Shown here: piece after piece, positions 8,584 to 18,067 of the stretch
How positions within the stretch are numbered: position 1 is the stretch's first letter
Layout: each line of letters starts with the position of its first letter
From: an uncultured Prevotella sp.
GTDB lineage: Bacteria; Bacteroidota; Bacteroidia; Bacteroidales; Bacteroidaceae
Assembly: GCA_946404405.1 (NCBI GenBank)
Contig: CAMJDL010000003.1
Span: 1 to 64,000, forward strand
Length of the DNA stretch: 64,000 nucleotides
Reading direction: 5' to 3'
Translations under genes and position numbers: made by a program
The notes under the pieces: generated by a model
The model's database searches: none
The model's input: only the letters and a program-made list of their open reading frames with translations
What the model was told of the DNA's origin: nothing

Positions 8584-10341
8584 ATGGTACGTTATCAAAA
8601 TATTTTAAAAATGGTACTGGCAGGGCTTATAGTAGCGCCTGCCTTTACCGCTTGTTCGGACAGCAATGATCTGACCGAACTGGGGCCGCTAGAGCCTGAG
8701 GAGCAGACCTTCGGCAAGGCTACAGGTAACTTTACAGCTGAAGAATGGTTCCCTGGCGGAAAGCTGGGTACTACCGAGAAAGCCAGCTATTCGGCCCCGA
8801 CACCTGCCGTAGAGGACATCGTGGGTATGGAAGAAGACTTCAATACAGGCGAAGACTTCTTCGAGCACCTTTACACATTCGAGCAGGAACCCCGTCGCGG
8901 ACTGGGACCTGCTTGGGTTCGTAATGGCTGTATCACTTGCCACCCGTCTTACGGCCATGGCAAGCGCCAGACAGAGTATCGCGCCAACACCGTTGGCAAC
9001 GGTTATCTGCTGGTAATCTATCACCCCAGCACCAATGCCTATATCTCTGAGGTTACAGGTATGCCTCAGACTCAGGCCATGGCTCCTTTCAAGGCACCTA
9101 TCGACGAGAATCAGATTCAGATAGACTGGAAGACAGTAACTGCCATGGAGAGTGGTCTTTCTATGACCTTCCCCGATGGCGAGTCTTACTCACTTATCTA
9201 TCCTGAGGTGCGCATCCCCCAGTCTGCTTTCAACACCAATCCTAAGCCAACTGATTACGATGTGCGCCTGGAGTCAACAATCGGTGTTTACGGTACCGCT
9301 TTGCTCGATGCTATCGACGATGCTGATATTGAGGCACAGTGGGCTGCCGAGGCTAAGCATGCCACACTTAACCCTGCTATGTGGGATAGTGAGGCAAACA
9401 CCTTCAAGGCCAGCGCTTACTATTCTGCACCTTATAATGACACAGGTAAGCATAATGGCTCTCGCGGTCCGCTCAAGCGCTTCACTTACGCCATGACCCG
9501 TGGCTCTCTGCAGGATGGTGCTGGTGCAAACGCTATCTGGAACATCACCAACGTAACCCGCAGCGATCGCCACTGGCTCTACACCACTACTGCTTGGGCT
9601 AAGGCTCAGAGCGAGGATCCTGAGGTTATCAGCTACATCAAGCAGCACGGCTCTTCGCCCACAAGCATTCTCTATCCATACTATGCTGATGGTACAGAAG
9701 AGGGTATCGCAAAGCGTGTTTACGAGGTTCTCAATACCCCTTCAGTAGCTTATAAGGAGACCTTCGAGAAGTATCTGCTCAATGGTGCACCTTATAATGG
9801 TGTAGAAGAAATGACCGATAAGCAGTACTACCAGTTTATGGTTTGGCACCGTGGTCTGGCTGTTCCTGCAGCCCGTAATCTCAACGATGCCGATGTTCAG
9901 CGCGGTAAGGCTCTGTTCAGCGAGATTGGTTGCGCCAACTGCCACCGTCCTTCTTGGACCACTGGTTCTGATAATATGTGGGTTGATGCCAGCACCAAGG
10001 CTTACGCCAAGCAGATTGGCAAGAACGCCAGCGACATGCTGCCTAAGTATGCCAACCAGACCATCTGGCCATACACCGATTTGGTTCAGCACCGCTTGTT
10101 CATGGCTAACGATATCCGCACTGGCTGGTGCCGTACCACTCCTCTGTGGGGTCGTGGTTTGAGTCGCCGTCTTACAGGTGCCGACGACCGTCTGCACGAC
10201 TGTCGCGCCCGCACCGTTATTGAGGCTATCATGTGGCATGGCTACTCAAAGCAGTCAGATGCTTATCGCCCAACTGAGAAGTTCTACAATCTGCCAAAGT
10301 CCGATCGTGATGCCATTGTTAAGTTTATCGAGTCGATATAA
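8584..10341 (+). CDS. Di-haem oxidoreductase (DHOR/thiol oxidoreductase-like) lipoprotein
   Basis: 585-residue lipoprotein with lipid-anchor Cys24 (PAFTACSDSND). It has two c-type haem motifs: CITCH at 116-120 in an N-terminal segment and CANCH at about 450-454 in the C-terminal cytochrome domain, as in the DHOR (DUF1111) family. It is expected at the cell surface or in the periplasm, moving electrons probably to or from metal ions; the exact reaction is unknown. It starts 3 bp after the imelysin gene. The next ORF overlaps its 3' end, so the genes are likely co-transcribed. Confidence 0.9.
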   Translation: MVRYQNILKMVLAGLIVAPAFTACSDSNDLTELGPLEPEEQTFGKATGNFTAEEWFPGGKLGTTEKASYSAPTPAVEDIVGMEEDFNTGEDFFEHLYTFEQEPRRGLGPAWVRNGCITCHPSYGHGKRQTEYRANTVGNGYLLVIYHPSTNAYISEVTGMPQTQAMAPFKAPIDENQIQIDWKTVTAMESGLSMTFPDGESYSLIYPEVRIPQSAFNTNPKPTDYDVRLESTIGVYGTALLDAIDDADIEAQWAAEAKHATLNPAMWDSEANTFKASAYYSAPYNDTGKHNGSRGPLKRFTYAMTRGSLQDGAGANAIWNITNVTRSDRHWLYTTTAWAKAQSEDPEVISYIKQHGSSPTSILYPYYADGTEEGIAKRVYEVLNTPSVAYKETFEKYLLNGAPYNGVEEMTDKQYYQFMVWHRGLAVPAARNLNDADVQRGKALFSEIGCANCHRPSWTTGSDNMWVDASTKAYAKQIGKNASDMLPKYANQTIWPYTDLVQHRLFMANDIRTGWCRTTPLWGRGLSRRLTGADDRLHDCRARTVIEAIMWHGYSKQSDAYRPTEKFYNLPKSDRDAIVKFIESI

Positions 10342-10894
10342 GATAGTGCTGGCCCTGCTATTCATTGCAGGGTCAGCATCTTTGTCTGCTGCTCCCCTTG
10401 TCATTCCACAACAGCAGGCCGCGCATTTCTGCCAGTTGTTTGTCGCAGAAAACTCATCGCTTTCCACTCTATCGCATCGAGCCTATCAGATGATAAGTCA
10501 ACCAGACGATAGTCTCAGCGTAGAACAGATATTTGCAGGCTATGTCCTGTTGGCCGATGGCTGGCAAACGATGCGTCTGTTTCCTCATCAGGAGGATAAC
10601 ATTGTATCGTGGTATAGTGCCACCGACGAACTCCCTGCTTCCATCGATTCGGAGCACCAGAAATACATCTGTGAGGTATTTCCCCGTCTTGTTGCCGAGG
10701 TGCGGCTAGGGAATTGGGCTACTGTAGATGCCTACATTGACCACATGATTCAGTATCAGTGTCAATTCGGCGGTCAAAAGCTTCCCACTCGTCCGTCGTC
10801 CGCTGCTATCATCGGTATATTCCTTTTGTTATTTGCATTGATATTCCTTGGTCACTATTACAAAAAATACCTATTTCTGATTAATCGGTTTTAA
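10310..10894 (+). CDS. Stand-alone protein resembling the periplasmic part of CcsA/ResB-type cytochrome c biogenesis proteins
   Basis: About 194 residues: signal/anchor helix, soluble domain, then a C-terminal transmembrane helix (IIGIFLLLFALIFLGHYY). The segments AAHFCQLFVAENSSLSTLSH and GYVLLADGWQ recall the periplasmic region of Bacteroidetes ccs/ResB fusion proteins that reads 'GRIKPLNTLSSE...VFLGM'. The haem-handling membrane core is absent, so it is either a remnant or an accessory factor for the c-type cytochrome encoded just upstream. The start is uncertain: ATG 10310 overlaps the cytochrome gene by 32 bp, and GTG 10346 is an alternative. The homology is from memory and should be treated as moderate. 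Confidence 0.6.
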   Translation: MPLLSLSSRYKIVLALLFIAGSASLSAAPLVIPQQQAAHFCQLFVAENSSLSTLSHRAYQMISQPDDSLSVEQIFAGYVLLADGWQTMRLFPHQEDNIVSWYSATDELPASIDSEHQKYICEVFPRLVAEVRLGNWATVDAYIDHMIQYQCQFGGQKLPTRPSSAAIIGIFLLLFALIFLGHYYKKYLFLINRF

Positions 10895-10907
10895 ATGGGA
10901 TTTTGGA

Positions 10908-11303
10908 TTACTTGTGCTTCTGATAGTACGCTATAGCGCGATTGATGTGCTCACGCATAGCATCTGAAGTAAAGGTGGCACCTGTGACGCCATCGACCTT
11001 TGGCAGAGGATTCTTCTTGTCGACCTTCATGCCTTCGTACTTGGTGAGCATCTGGTTCTTGACCTTGGCAACATACTTGGGGCCATCCATCGTCTTCAGG
11101 GGAACAACCTTCACAATCTTGTTTTTCTTGATATACACTTCAACAGGCGTAGGACCAGCATAGCCCTCCACATCGTTAGCAATTGTGGTGGTATTCACTA
11201 CATAAGTACCATCTTTCTCTTTGTGCATCACCTGCTGAGCGTCAGCGGTGACGAATGCTGCCATGAGCAGCAGGGTTATAAAAGTTCTCATCATCATAAT
11301 CAT
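10908..11303 (-). CDS. Secreted FMN-binding domain protein
   Basis: 131-residue protein with a signal peptide (to about residue 22) and an FMN-binding domain. The motif DGVTGATFTSDA (105-116) corresponds to the site where ApbE attaches FMN to a threonine, probably Thr112. Such domains carry electrons in extracytoplasmic redox chains. The start at 11303 (MIMMMRTF) was preferred to the longer frame because a -7 box lies at 11327-11334. It is convergent with the cytochrome-linked gene, 13 bp away, and is a plausible redox partner of the island. Confidence 0.85.
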   Translation of the reverse strand: MIMMMRTFITLLLMAAFVTADAQQVMHKEKDGTYVVNTTTIANDVEGYAGPTPVEVYIKKNKIVKVVPLKTMDGPKYVAKVKNQMLTKYEGMKVDKKNPLPKVDGVTGATFTSDAMREHINRAIAYYQKHK

Positions 11304-11326
11304 TAGTTCTTTCTTATTAGACGATG

Positions 11327-11334
11327 CAAAGGTA
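11327..11334 (-). promoter_or_regulatory. -7 box TACCTTTG of the FMN-binding protein gene
   Basis: Matches TAnnTTTG, 24 bp upstream of the chosen start codon at 11303. Confidence 0.7.
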
Positions 11335-11372
11335 AGAAAGTTAAACCGAAATGCCACCATTTTTAAACTTTT

Positions 11373-11413
11373 TTGTTACAAACCACCAAGTTTTTCGTCT
11401 ATTATATAATAAA
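11373..11413 (+). promoter_or_regulatory. Degenerate copy (v) of the shared CAZyme-operon promoter element
   Basis: TTGTTACAAA, then 14 bp, then CGTC followed by the A/T tract TATTATATAATAAAT, ending 13 bp before ATG 11426. It has the same 27-bp frame as the four better copies at 40651, 52628, 57259 and 62644. No TAnnTTTG box is seen here. Confidence 0.45.
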
Positions 11414-11425
11414 TAAGGTGACATA

Positions 11426-14400
11426 ATGAGACGAAAATTAATGCTTTTGGCTGTTAGCTTTTGGCTGTTAGCTATATCAGCGCAGCATCAAGTATATATA
11501 TCCACCTCATTCCACGAACCAGCCACGGACGGACTGAGGTTTATATATAGTTATGACGGTTGGACGTGGCAACAGGTCGATGGTGTGTGGTTGAAACCAG
11601 AGGTCGGCAAGCAGAAAGTTATGCGAGACCCCTCGATAATTCGTACACCTGACGGTATGTTCCACTTGGTATGGACCAGCTCGTGGCGAGGTGACAGGGG
11701 CTTCGGCTATGCCTGTTCGAAAGATTTGACACATTGGAGCAAACAACGTTTCATCGAGGTCATGAGCGATACGACGACGGTAAACGTCTGGGCACCTGAG
11801 CTCTTTTGGGATGATGTCAAGAAACAGGCTGTCATCATTTGGGCATCGTGCATTCCAGGTAAGTTCCCAGACGGACAGGAGGACCACAAGAACAACCACC
11901 GTTTGTATTATACTACCACGAAGGACTTTAAGTCGTTTACACCCACGAAATTAATGATTGAGCCTGGATTCTCGTGCATCGACGCTACGTTGGTCAAGCG
12001 AGGACAGAAGGATTATGTCATGGTGCTGAAGGACAACACTCGCCCTGAACGCGACATCAAGGTGGCATACGCCAAGTCGCCATACGGTCCTTGGTCGAAA
12101 GCTTCAGAACCGTTTACAGGTAAGATGATGGAAGGTCCAACGACGGTGAAAGTTCCAAGAAAAACAAAAGATGGTAAAGCCGACGAAGACGGCTGGTTGA
12201 TTTATTACGACCGCTACGAACTGAAAGATTTTGGTGCCCACTTCACAAAGGATTTTGTGACCTTTGAGGATGTCTCGAACAAGGTCAATGTGCCTAAATT
12301 GCATAAACACGGCACCATCTTCGAAGCAGACGAGGCCATTCTGCAGGGGCTGTTGAATGCCAAGAAGATACACTATACAGGCTCGACACTGAGCAACCCC
12401 AATCGTCACGACGGAGGCCTCAGCCCTGTGGTGGGTGTGCATAACATCCAGATTATGCGTGCCAATCGCGAACATCCTTCAGAAGCCAACGGACAAGGTT
12501 GGACGTATAACCACCAGCCCATGATGGCCTATTGGAACAACCAGTTCTATGTGCACTACCTCTGCGATCCTAAGGACGAGCACGTGCCCCCCTCGCATAC
12601 CATGCTACAGACCTCCAAGGACGGATACACATGGAGTAATCCACAGGTGCTGTTTCCTGAGTTACAGGTGCCTGAGGGTTTCCAGAAGCCCAACCGTCCT
12701 GAGAAGGCTCACAATTTGATAGCCATCATGCACCAACGTGTGGGATGGTATGTCTCGAAGAGTGGACAGTTGTGGGCATTAGGCAACTATGGTGTGGCTT
12801 TCGACAAAAAAGACGATCCCAACGATGGCAACGGTTTGGGACGTGTCATTCGAGAGGTGAAGAAGGACGGCACGCTGGGACCTATTTACCTTATTTATAT
12901 AAATGGGGCCTATAAGACCTATAAGCCTTATTGGCCATACTATACCAAGGCTCCCAAGGATGTCAAGCATGCCTGCGAAGAGATTTTGGCCAATCCACGC
13001 TATCGGATGCAGTGGGTAGAAGAAGCTGACCGCAGCGACCCATTAATTCCCCTGAACAAAGAGTATAAGGCCTATTGTGACTATACCCTACCCGACGGAC
13101 AGATTGCAGCACTATGGAAGCACGCGCTGACATCGACCAGTGCGGATGGCGGTCTGACATGGGCACAACCAGTAGAGCGCGCCAAAGGCTTTGTCAACAG
13201 CAATGCGAAGATATGGGGGCAACGACTGTCGGACGGTACCTATGCCACCATCTACAATCCTTCGGAATACCGCTGGCCACTGGCTATTTCGTTAAGTAAG
13301 GACGGTTATGAATACACTACGCTGAATCTGGTTCAAGGCGAGGTACCACCCATGCGCTATGGCGGCAACTACAAGAGCTATGGTCCACAATATGTAAGAG
13401 GCATCCAGGAGGGCAATGGTATACCTAAGGACAGCGACCTTTGGGTGGCCTACTCAATGAACAAGGAAGATATGTGGGTAGCTCATATCCCTGTGCCTGT
13501 ACAGACGGAGGCGCATAGCCATGCGGACGGCAAGGAGTTTAGGCCCAACGGCAAAACCGTTGGGAACAGTGGCCTTGCGATGCTTGCCACATGGAACATC
13601 TATTCTCCCGTTTATGCCCCTGTCTCGCTGAACGATGGTTGGCTGACACTAAAGGACAGCGATCCGTTTGATTATGCCCGTGTAGAAAGAAAGATTCCCG
13701 CTACGAAAGAATTGAAGGTGGCTTTCGACCTCAAGGCTGGCCAGAACAATACAGGACTGTTGCAGATTGAGTTTTTAGACCAGCATGGTACTGCTTGTTC
13801 GCGCATTGAATTGACAGACGAGGGAATCATGCGTTGCAAGGGTGGCGCCCGTTATGGTAGTTTAGGTAAATACACACCTAACACCACGTATCATATCGAG
13901 GCCGTTCTCAGCGTATCGAAACGAATGACAGAGGTGTACGTCAATGGCAAGAAGGCAGGCCAGCGTATGTTCTTTGCTCCAGTAGAAAGCATCGAACGAG
14001 TGATGTTTCGTACTGGTTCAGAGCGTCGTTTCCCTGATGTCGATACGCCTGCTGATTGGGATGGTACGCTTGACAACGCTGGTGAACGTGAGGTAGAAGC
14101 GACGTTTGCCATTGCAGCTATGCGTACAGAAGCCATTGATGCTGATGGCAAAACCATCGGGCACACGCCAGCATTCCTAAAGTACGACGACTACAAGCAC
14201 TACGTGGACTATTTCAATACAATGGAGGACGAAAACATCGTGCAGGCCATACCTAACGCTAAGGCTTGGGAGTGGATGACGCAGAACGTGCCCCTCTTCG
14301 ACTGTCCCAATAAAGATTTCGAAGAAATGTGGTATTTCCGTTGGTGGACACTCCGAAAGCATATCAAGCAGACACCTGTTGGCTATGCGATGACAGAGTT

Positions 14401-15640
14401 CTTGGTCAACAGAAGTTATGCTGACCAATACAACCTTATTGCCTCTGGTGTTGGACATCACATCCACGAGAGTCGCTGGCTCAGAGACAGCACCTACCTC
14501 GACCAGATTATGAACACATGGTATAAGGGAAACGAGGGCAAGCCCATGAAGAAAATCGTCAATTATTCCTCATGGATTGCCCATTCACTATGGGGGCGCT
14601 ATATGGTGGATGGTCGCAAGGATTGGATTGTCTCTATGCTTCCTTCGTTAGAATGGGAATACAACGAGTGGGAGACCACCCATACGCGTGATGGTGGTTT
14701 CTATTGGCAGGCTGACGTACAGGATGCGATGGAAGAAACCATCAGTGGCGGACGTAAGAAAAAGTATCTGCGCCCCTCGATTAACGCCTATATGTACGGC
14801 AATGCAAAGGCCATCGGCAATATCGCCCAATTAGGAGGCGACAACCTGAAGGCCGCTACGTATTTCCAGAAGGCTGCCGACCTCAGAGAGAAGGTACACG
14901 CAAAATTGTGGAACGAAAAGCACCAATTCTTCGAGACCCACCGTATCGACTCCAGCGCCAACGTTCGTGAGGCTATCGGCTACATGCCTTGGTACACCCA
15001 CATGGCGAAGAACGAAGCTAAATATGCTGTCGCTTGGCTGCAAGCTGGTGACCCACAAGGTTTCTCTGCTCCCTACGGACAAACCACTGCCGAACGCCGT
15101 CATCCGCTGTTCCGCACACATGGCGTAGGCAAATGCGAGTGGGATGGTGCCGTATGGCCTTTCGCTACGAGTCAGACGCTGACAGCTATGGCCAACTATC
15201 TGAACGACTACAGCAATCCCGTTATTACCGATTCCTTGTATTTCGCTGAAATGGAAAAGTATATGCAGAGTCAGCACATGCGTGGCAAACCATATATTGG
15301 CGAATACCTTGATGAGACCACCGGATATTGGCTGAAGGGTGACCAAGAACGCTCGCGTTATTACAACCACTCTACATGGAACGACCTGATTATCACGGGC
15401 CTTTGTGGTTTGCGTCCCCGTACCGATAACACTATAGAGGTCAATCCTCTATTACCTCAAGATAAATGGGCGTACTTCTGTCTCGACAACGTATTGTATC
15501 ATGGGCACAATCTCACTATCGTCTGGGACAAAGACGGTTCACGATACCATGCAGGAAAGGGCTTGTGCGTCTATGTGGACGGCAAGTTGGCAGGACAACG
15601 CAACGATATAGGTAAACTCATTATCAACAACGCACTATGA
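11426..15640 (+). CDS. Multi-domain secreted glycosidase: GH43-like, BNR-like, LamG-like and (alpha/alpha)6 modules
   Basis: 1404 residues with a signal peptide. Residues 20-300 look like a GH43-type five-bladed propeller (RDPSIIRTPDGMFHLVWTSS; WAPELFWDD). Residues 320-700 form a second propeller of BNR/sialidase character (TSKDGYTWSNPQVLFPE). Residues 710-900 resemble a concanavalin/LamG-like sandwich. Residues 910-1390 match the six-hairpin glycosidase fold of the MGH1-like type (WYFRWWTLRKHI; GKCEWDGAVWPF). Specificity is unknown, but the rhamnosidase directly downstream (4-bp overlap) suggests a pectic substrate. Its signal peptide is encoded partly by a heptamer array. First gene of a four-gene operon. 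Confidence 0.82.
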   Translation: MRRKLMLLAVSFWLLAISAQHQVYISTSFHEPATDGLRFIYSYDGWTWQQVDGVWLKPEVGKQKVMRDPSIIRTPDGMFHLVWTSSWRGDRGFGYACSKDLTHWSKQRFIEVMSDTTTVNVWAPELFWDDVKKQAVIIWASCIPGKFPDGQEDHKNNHRLYYTTTKDFKSFTPTKLMIEPGFSCIDATLVKRGQKDYVMVLKDNTRPERDIKVAYAKSPYGPWSKASEPFTGKMMEGPTTVKVPRKTKDGKADEDGWLIYYDRYELKDFGAHFTKDFVTFEDVSNKVNVPKLHKHGTIFEADEAILQGLLNAKKIHYTGSTLSNPNRHDGGLSPVVGVHNIQIMRANREHPSEANGQGWTYNHQPMMAYWNNQFYVHYLCDPKDEHVPPSHTMLQTSKDGYTWSNPQVLFPELQVPEGFQKPNRPEKAHNLIAIMHQRVGWYVSKSGQLWALGNYGVAFDKKDDPNDGNGLGRVIREVKKDGTLGPIYLIYINGAYKTYKPYWPYYTKAPKDVKHACEEILANPRYRMQWVEEADRSDPLIPLNKEYKAYCDYTLPDGQIAALWKHALTSTSADGGLTWAQPVERAKGFVNSNAKIWGQRLSDGTYATIYNPSEYRWPLAISLSKDGYEYTTLNLVQGEVPPMRYGGNYKSYGPQYVRGIQEGNGIPKDSDLWVAYSMNKEDMWVAHIPVPVQTEAHSHADGKEFRPNGKTVGNSGLAMLATWNIYSPVYAPVSLNDGWLTLKDSDPFDYARVERKIPATKELKVAFDLKAGQNNTGLLQIEFLDQHGTACSRIELTDEGIMRCKGGARYGSLGKYTPNTTYHIEAVLSVSKRMTEVYVNGKKAGQRMFFAPVESIERVMFRTGSERRFPDVDTPADWDGTLDNAGEREVEATFAIAAMRTEAIDADGKTIGHTPAFLKYDDYKHYVDYFNTMEDENIVQAIPNAKAWEWMTQNVPLFDCPNKDFEEMWYFRWWTLRKHIKQTPVGYAMTEFLVNRSYADQYNLIASGVGHHIHESRWLRDSTYLDQIMNTWYKGNEGKPMKKIVNYSSWIAHSLWGRYMVDGRKDWIVSMLPSLEWEYNEWETTHTRDGGFYWQADVQDAMEETISGGRKKKYLRPSINAYMYGNAKAIGNIAQLGGDNLKAATYFQKAADLREKVHAKLWNEKHQFFETHRIDSSANVREAIGYMPWYTHMAKNEAKYAVAWLQAGDPQGFSAPYGQTTAERRHPLFRTHGVGKCEWDGAVWPFATSQTLTAMANYLNDYSNPVITDSLYFAEMEKYMQSQHMRGKPYIGEYLDETTGYWLKGDQERSRYYNHSTWNDLIITGLCGLRPRTDNTIEVNPLLPQDKWAYFCLDNVLYHGHNLTIVWDKDGSRYHAGKGLCVYVDGKLAGQRNDIGKLIINNAL
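11443..11473. repeat. Heptamer array H3 inside a signal-peptide coding region
   Basis: Alternating GCTTTTG and GCTGTTA units (4 units plus GCT) encode part of the hydrophobic core of the signal peptide of the large glycosidase. Confidence 0.8.
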
Positions 15641-18057
15641 AGAAATATTTGCTAGTTATATTAGTTATACTCGTTCCACTAGGTTTATCAGCGCAAGGAT
15701 ATTTCGGCGAAGCCCAATGGATTGGCGCCATCACCCGAAAGGATGCCAAAATACCTGAAGGGCGCCTATGCTCAGGCAGTGTCATCAAACAGACCAAGGC
15801 TGAATGGGAAAAGGCTGACCCACTGTCGCGTCGCAGCATCATTTTGCGTCGTAGTTTCAAGCCATACAAGACTGTCAAGTATGCCGAGTTGCGTATTTGC
15901 GGACTTGGCTTTTACGAGGCCACCATCAATGGCCAAAAGGTTGGCAATTCTGAGTTTGCTCCCTCGTGGAGCGACTACGACAAGACCGTGTTCTTCAATG
16001 TCTACGATGTCACCCAGCAGATTAAGCAGGGCGACAACGAGTTGCGCGTGCTCTTGGGCAACGGTTTTTATAATGAACAAGGCGGACGCTACGTTAAGTT
16101 GAAGGTATCGTTTGGGCCTCCTACCCTGCTCTATTTCCTCTATCTCACCTACGACGACGGTATGCGCGAACGTGTCTACAGCGACGAGAACTGGCAATGG
16201 ACGGAGAGTCCCATCACGTTCAACAGCATTTATGGTGGTGAGGATTATGACGCACGGTTAGAGCCATTTCCCGCCTTAGGGAAGAAAATATGGAAGCCTG
16301 TGGTGATACAGGAAGGTCCCAAGGGCAAGCTAACACCCCAGATAGCCCACTCTGTGAAGTTAATGGAGCGTTACCCTGTCAAGCAGGTACTGCGTAAGGA
16401 TTCTATCCTCGTGCTCGACATGGGACAGAACCTGGCAGGTTATCCAGAGATTACCGTTCAGGGCGAGTCAGGCATGAAGATCAAGCTCACGCCCGGTGAG
16501 ACGTTAGATAAGGACGGGCTGGTGAATCAGCGCCAGACAGGACGTCCCCACTATTACACTTATACCTTAAAAGGTGTCATAGAAAAAGGCAACAACGACC
16601 GGTTATATGTGGTCAAGGAAGTATGGCATCCACGCTTCTCTTACTACTCGTTCCGTTACCTTCAGATTGAGGGCGATATCGACGTGCTGAAGAAGGTGGA
16701 GTCGTGCTTCGTATATAACTCCGCTGAACGAATCGGTTCATTTGAGTGCTCTAATCCACGCATCAACGCTACCCACCAGATTATAGACCGTGCGATACGT
16801 TCGAACTGGCAGGCCGTATGGACGGACTGTCCTTCACGCGAAAAGCTGGGTTGGCTGGAACAAGACTGGCTGAACGGTGAGGCACTGGTGTACAACTACG
16901 ACGCACGCCACATGATAGAGCAGACCATGCAGAACATTGTCGATGCACAACATGACGATGGTTCGATGCCTGAGATAGCCCCTGAATACACGCAGTTTAC
17001 AGGCACATGGGCACGTCCGTTCCAAGAGTCGCCCGAATGGGGTGGTGCCATCATTGCCCTGCCCATGCTATATTGGCAACACTATGGCGACCTTGATTTG
17101 GCCGACCGTCATTACGATGCCATGAAGCGTTATATGGCTTATCTCGTTTCAAAGGATTCTTGCTTTATTCTGAATATGGGCTTGGGCGACTGGTACGACT
17201 ACGGACCAGGCAAGGCTGGCTTTGCGAAGAATACACCTGTGTCCTTGGTGTCGACAGCCCACTACTACCAGTGGATGTGTTATATGTATGTGCTGGCCAA
17301 GCGTTTAGGTCACAAGCAGGATGCCGAGTGGTTTAACCTGCGTGCCGACAGCATCCGTCACTCGTTCAACCGCACTTTCTACGACAGCAAGAAGAAAATC
17401 TACGCTACAGGCAGCCAGTGTTCGCTGGCCCTGCCGCTCTATCTGAAGATGGTACCCGAGGGCGACTATCAGGCCGTGCTACAGAACCTTATCAAGGACA
17501 TCAAGGCCCACGGCAACCGTTTGACAACTGGCGACATCGGCAATCGTTACCTGTTCAGCGTACTCATTCAGAACGACCAGCGCGAATTGCTCTATACGAT
17601 GCTGAACCACGACGATGTGCCTGGCTACGGCTATCAGATTAAGAAGGGGCACACCACGCTGACTGAGCAGTGGAATCCTGACTTAGGAGCCTCGATGAAC
17701 CACTTTATGATGGCCCATATCGAGAACCTGCTGATTCCCGACCTCCTGGGCATCCGTCGTACGGGCGAACTGATAGAGATACACCCTCATCCCGTTGGCG
17801 ACCTAAAGTGGTGTAAAGGTTCTACGATGAGTGCCTACGGAGAAGTAAAAGTGTCGTGGCAGATTGCTCACGACACCTTTACAATTGATATCGACATTCC
17901 TCACGGTGGTTTCGCTGATGTCTACCTGCCCTATAGCGGAGAGGCTGAGAGCATTGGCGACGGCCATCACCACTTCGAGGACCCGCTGCCTGTAGCTGTG
18001 AAACCAGTAAAGACTGTTAAGACGGTCAAGAGTAAACAAACTAAAAAGAGAAAATAA
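15637..18057 (+). CDS. Alpha-L-rhamnosidase, GH78
   Basis: 806-residue secreted enzyme with an N-terminal signal peptide (MKKYLLVILVILVPLGLSAQ). The N-terminal beta domain contains the bacterial alpha-L-rhamnosidase pattern (LRICGLGFYEATINGQKVG). The catalytic (alpha/alpha)6 domain has TDCPSREKLGWLEQD, the GH78 region that carries the general acid. The C-terminus ends in a Lys-rich tail (KTVKTVKSKQTKKRK) of unknown role. The start overlaps the preceding stop by 4 bp. It removes terminal L-rhamnose, most likely from rhamnogalacturonan. Confidence 0.92.
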   Translation: MKKYLLVILVILVPLGLSAQGYFGEAQWIGAITRKDAKIPEGRLCSGSVIKQTKAEWEKADPLSRRSIILRRSFKPYKTVKYAELRICGLGFYEATINGQKVGNSEFAPSWSDYDKTVFFNVYDVTQQIKQGDNELRVLLGNGFYNEQGGRYVKLKVSFGPPTLLYFLYLTYDDGMRERVYSDENWQWTESPITFNSIYGGEDYDARLEPFPALGKKIWKPVVIQEGPKGKLTPQIAHSVKLMERYPVKQVLRKDSILVLDMGQNLAGYPEITVQGESGMKIKLTPGETLDKDGLVNQRQTGRPHYYTYTLKGVIEKGNNDRLYVVKEVWHPRFSYYSFRYLQIEGDIDVLKKVESCFVYNSAERIGSFECSNPRINATHQIIDRAIRSNWQAVWTDCPSREKLGWLEQDWLNGEALVYNYDARHMIEQTMQNIVDAQHDDGSMPEIAPEYTQFTGTWARPFQESPEWGGAIIALPMLYWQHYGDLDLADRHYDAMKRYMAYLVSKDSCFILNMGLGDWYDYGPGKAGFAKNTPVSLVSTAHYYQWMCYMYVLAKRLGHKQDAEWFNLRADSIRHSFNRTFYDSKKKIYATGSQCSLALPLYLKMVPEGDYQAVLQNLIKDIKAHGNRLTTGDIGNRYLFSVLIQNDQRELLYTMLNHDDVPGYGYQIKKGHTTLTEQWNPDLGASMNHFMMAHIENLLIPDLLGIRRTGELIEIHPHPVGDLKWCKGSTMSAYGEVKVSWQIAHDTFTIDIDIPHGGFADVYLPYSGEAESIGDGHHHFEDPLPVAVKPVKTVKTVKSKQTKKRK

Positions 18058-18067
18058 AACAAACTAC

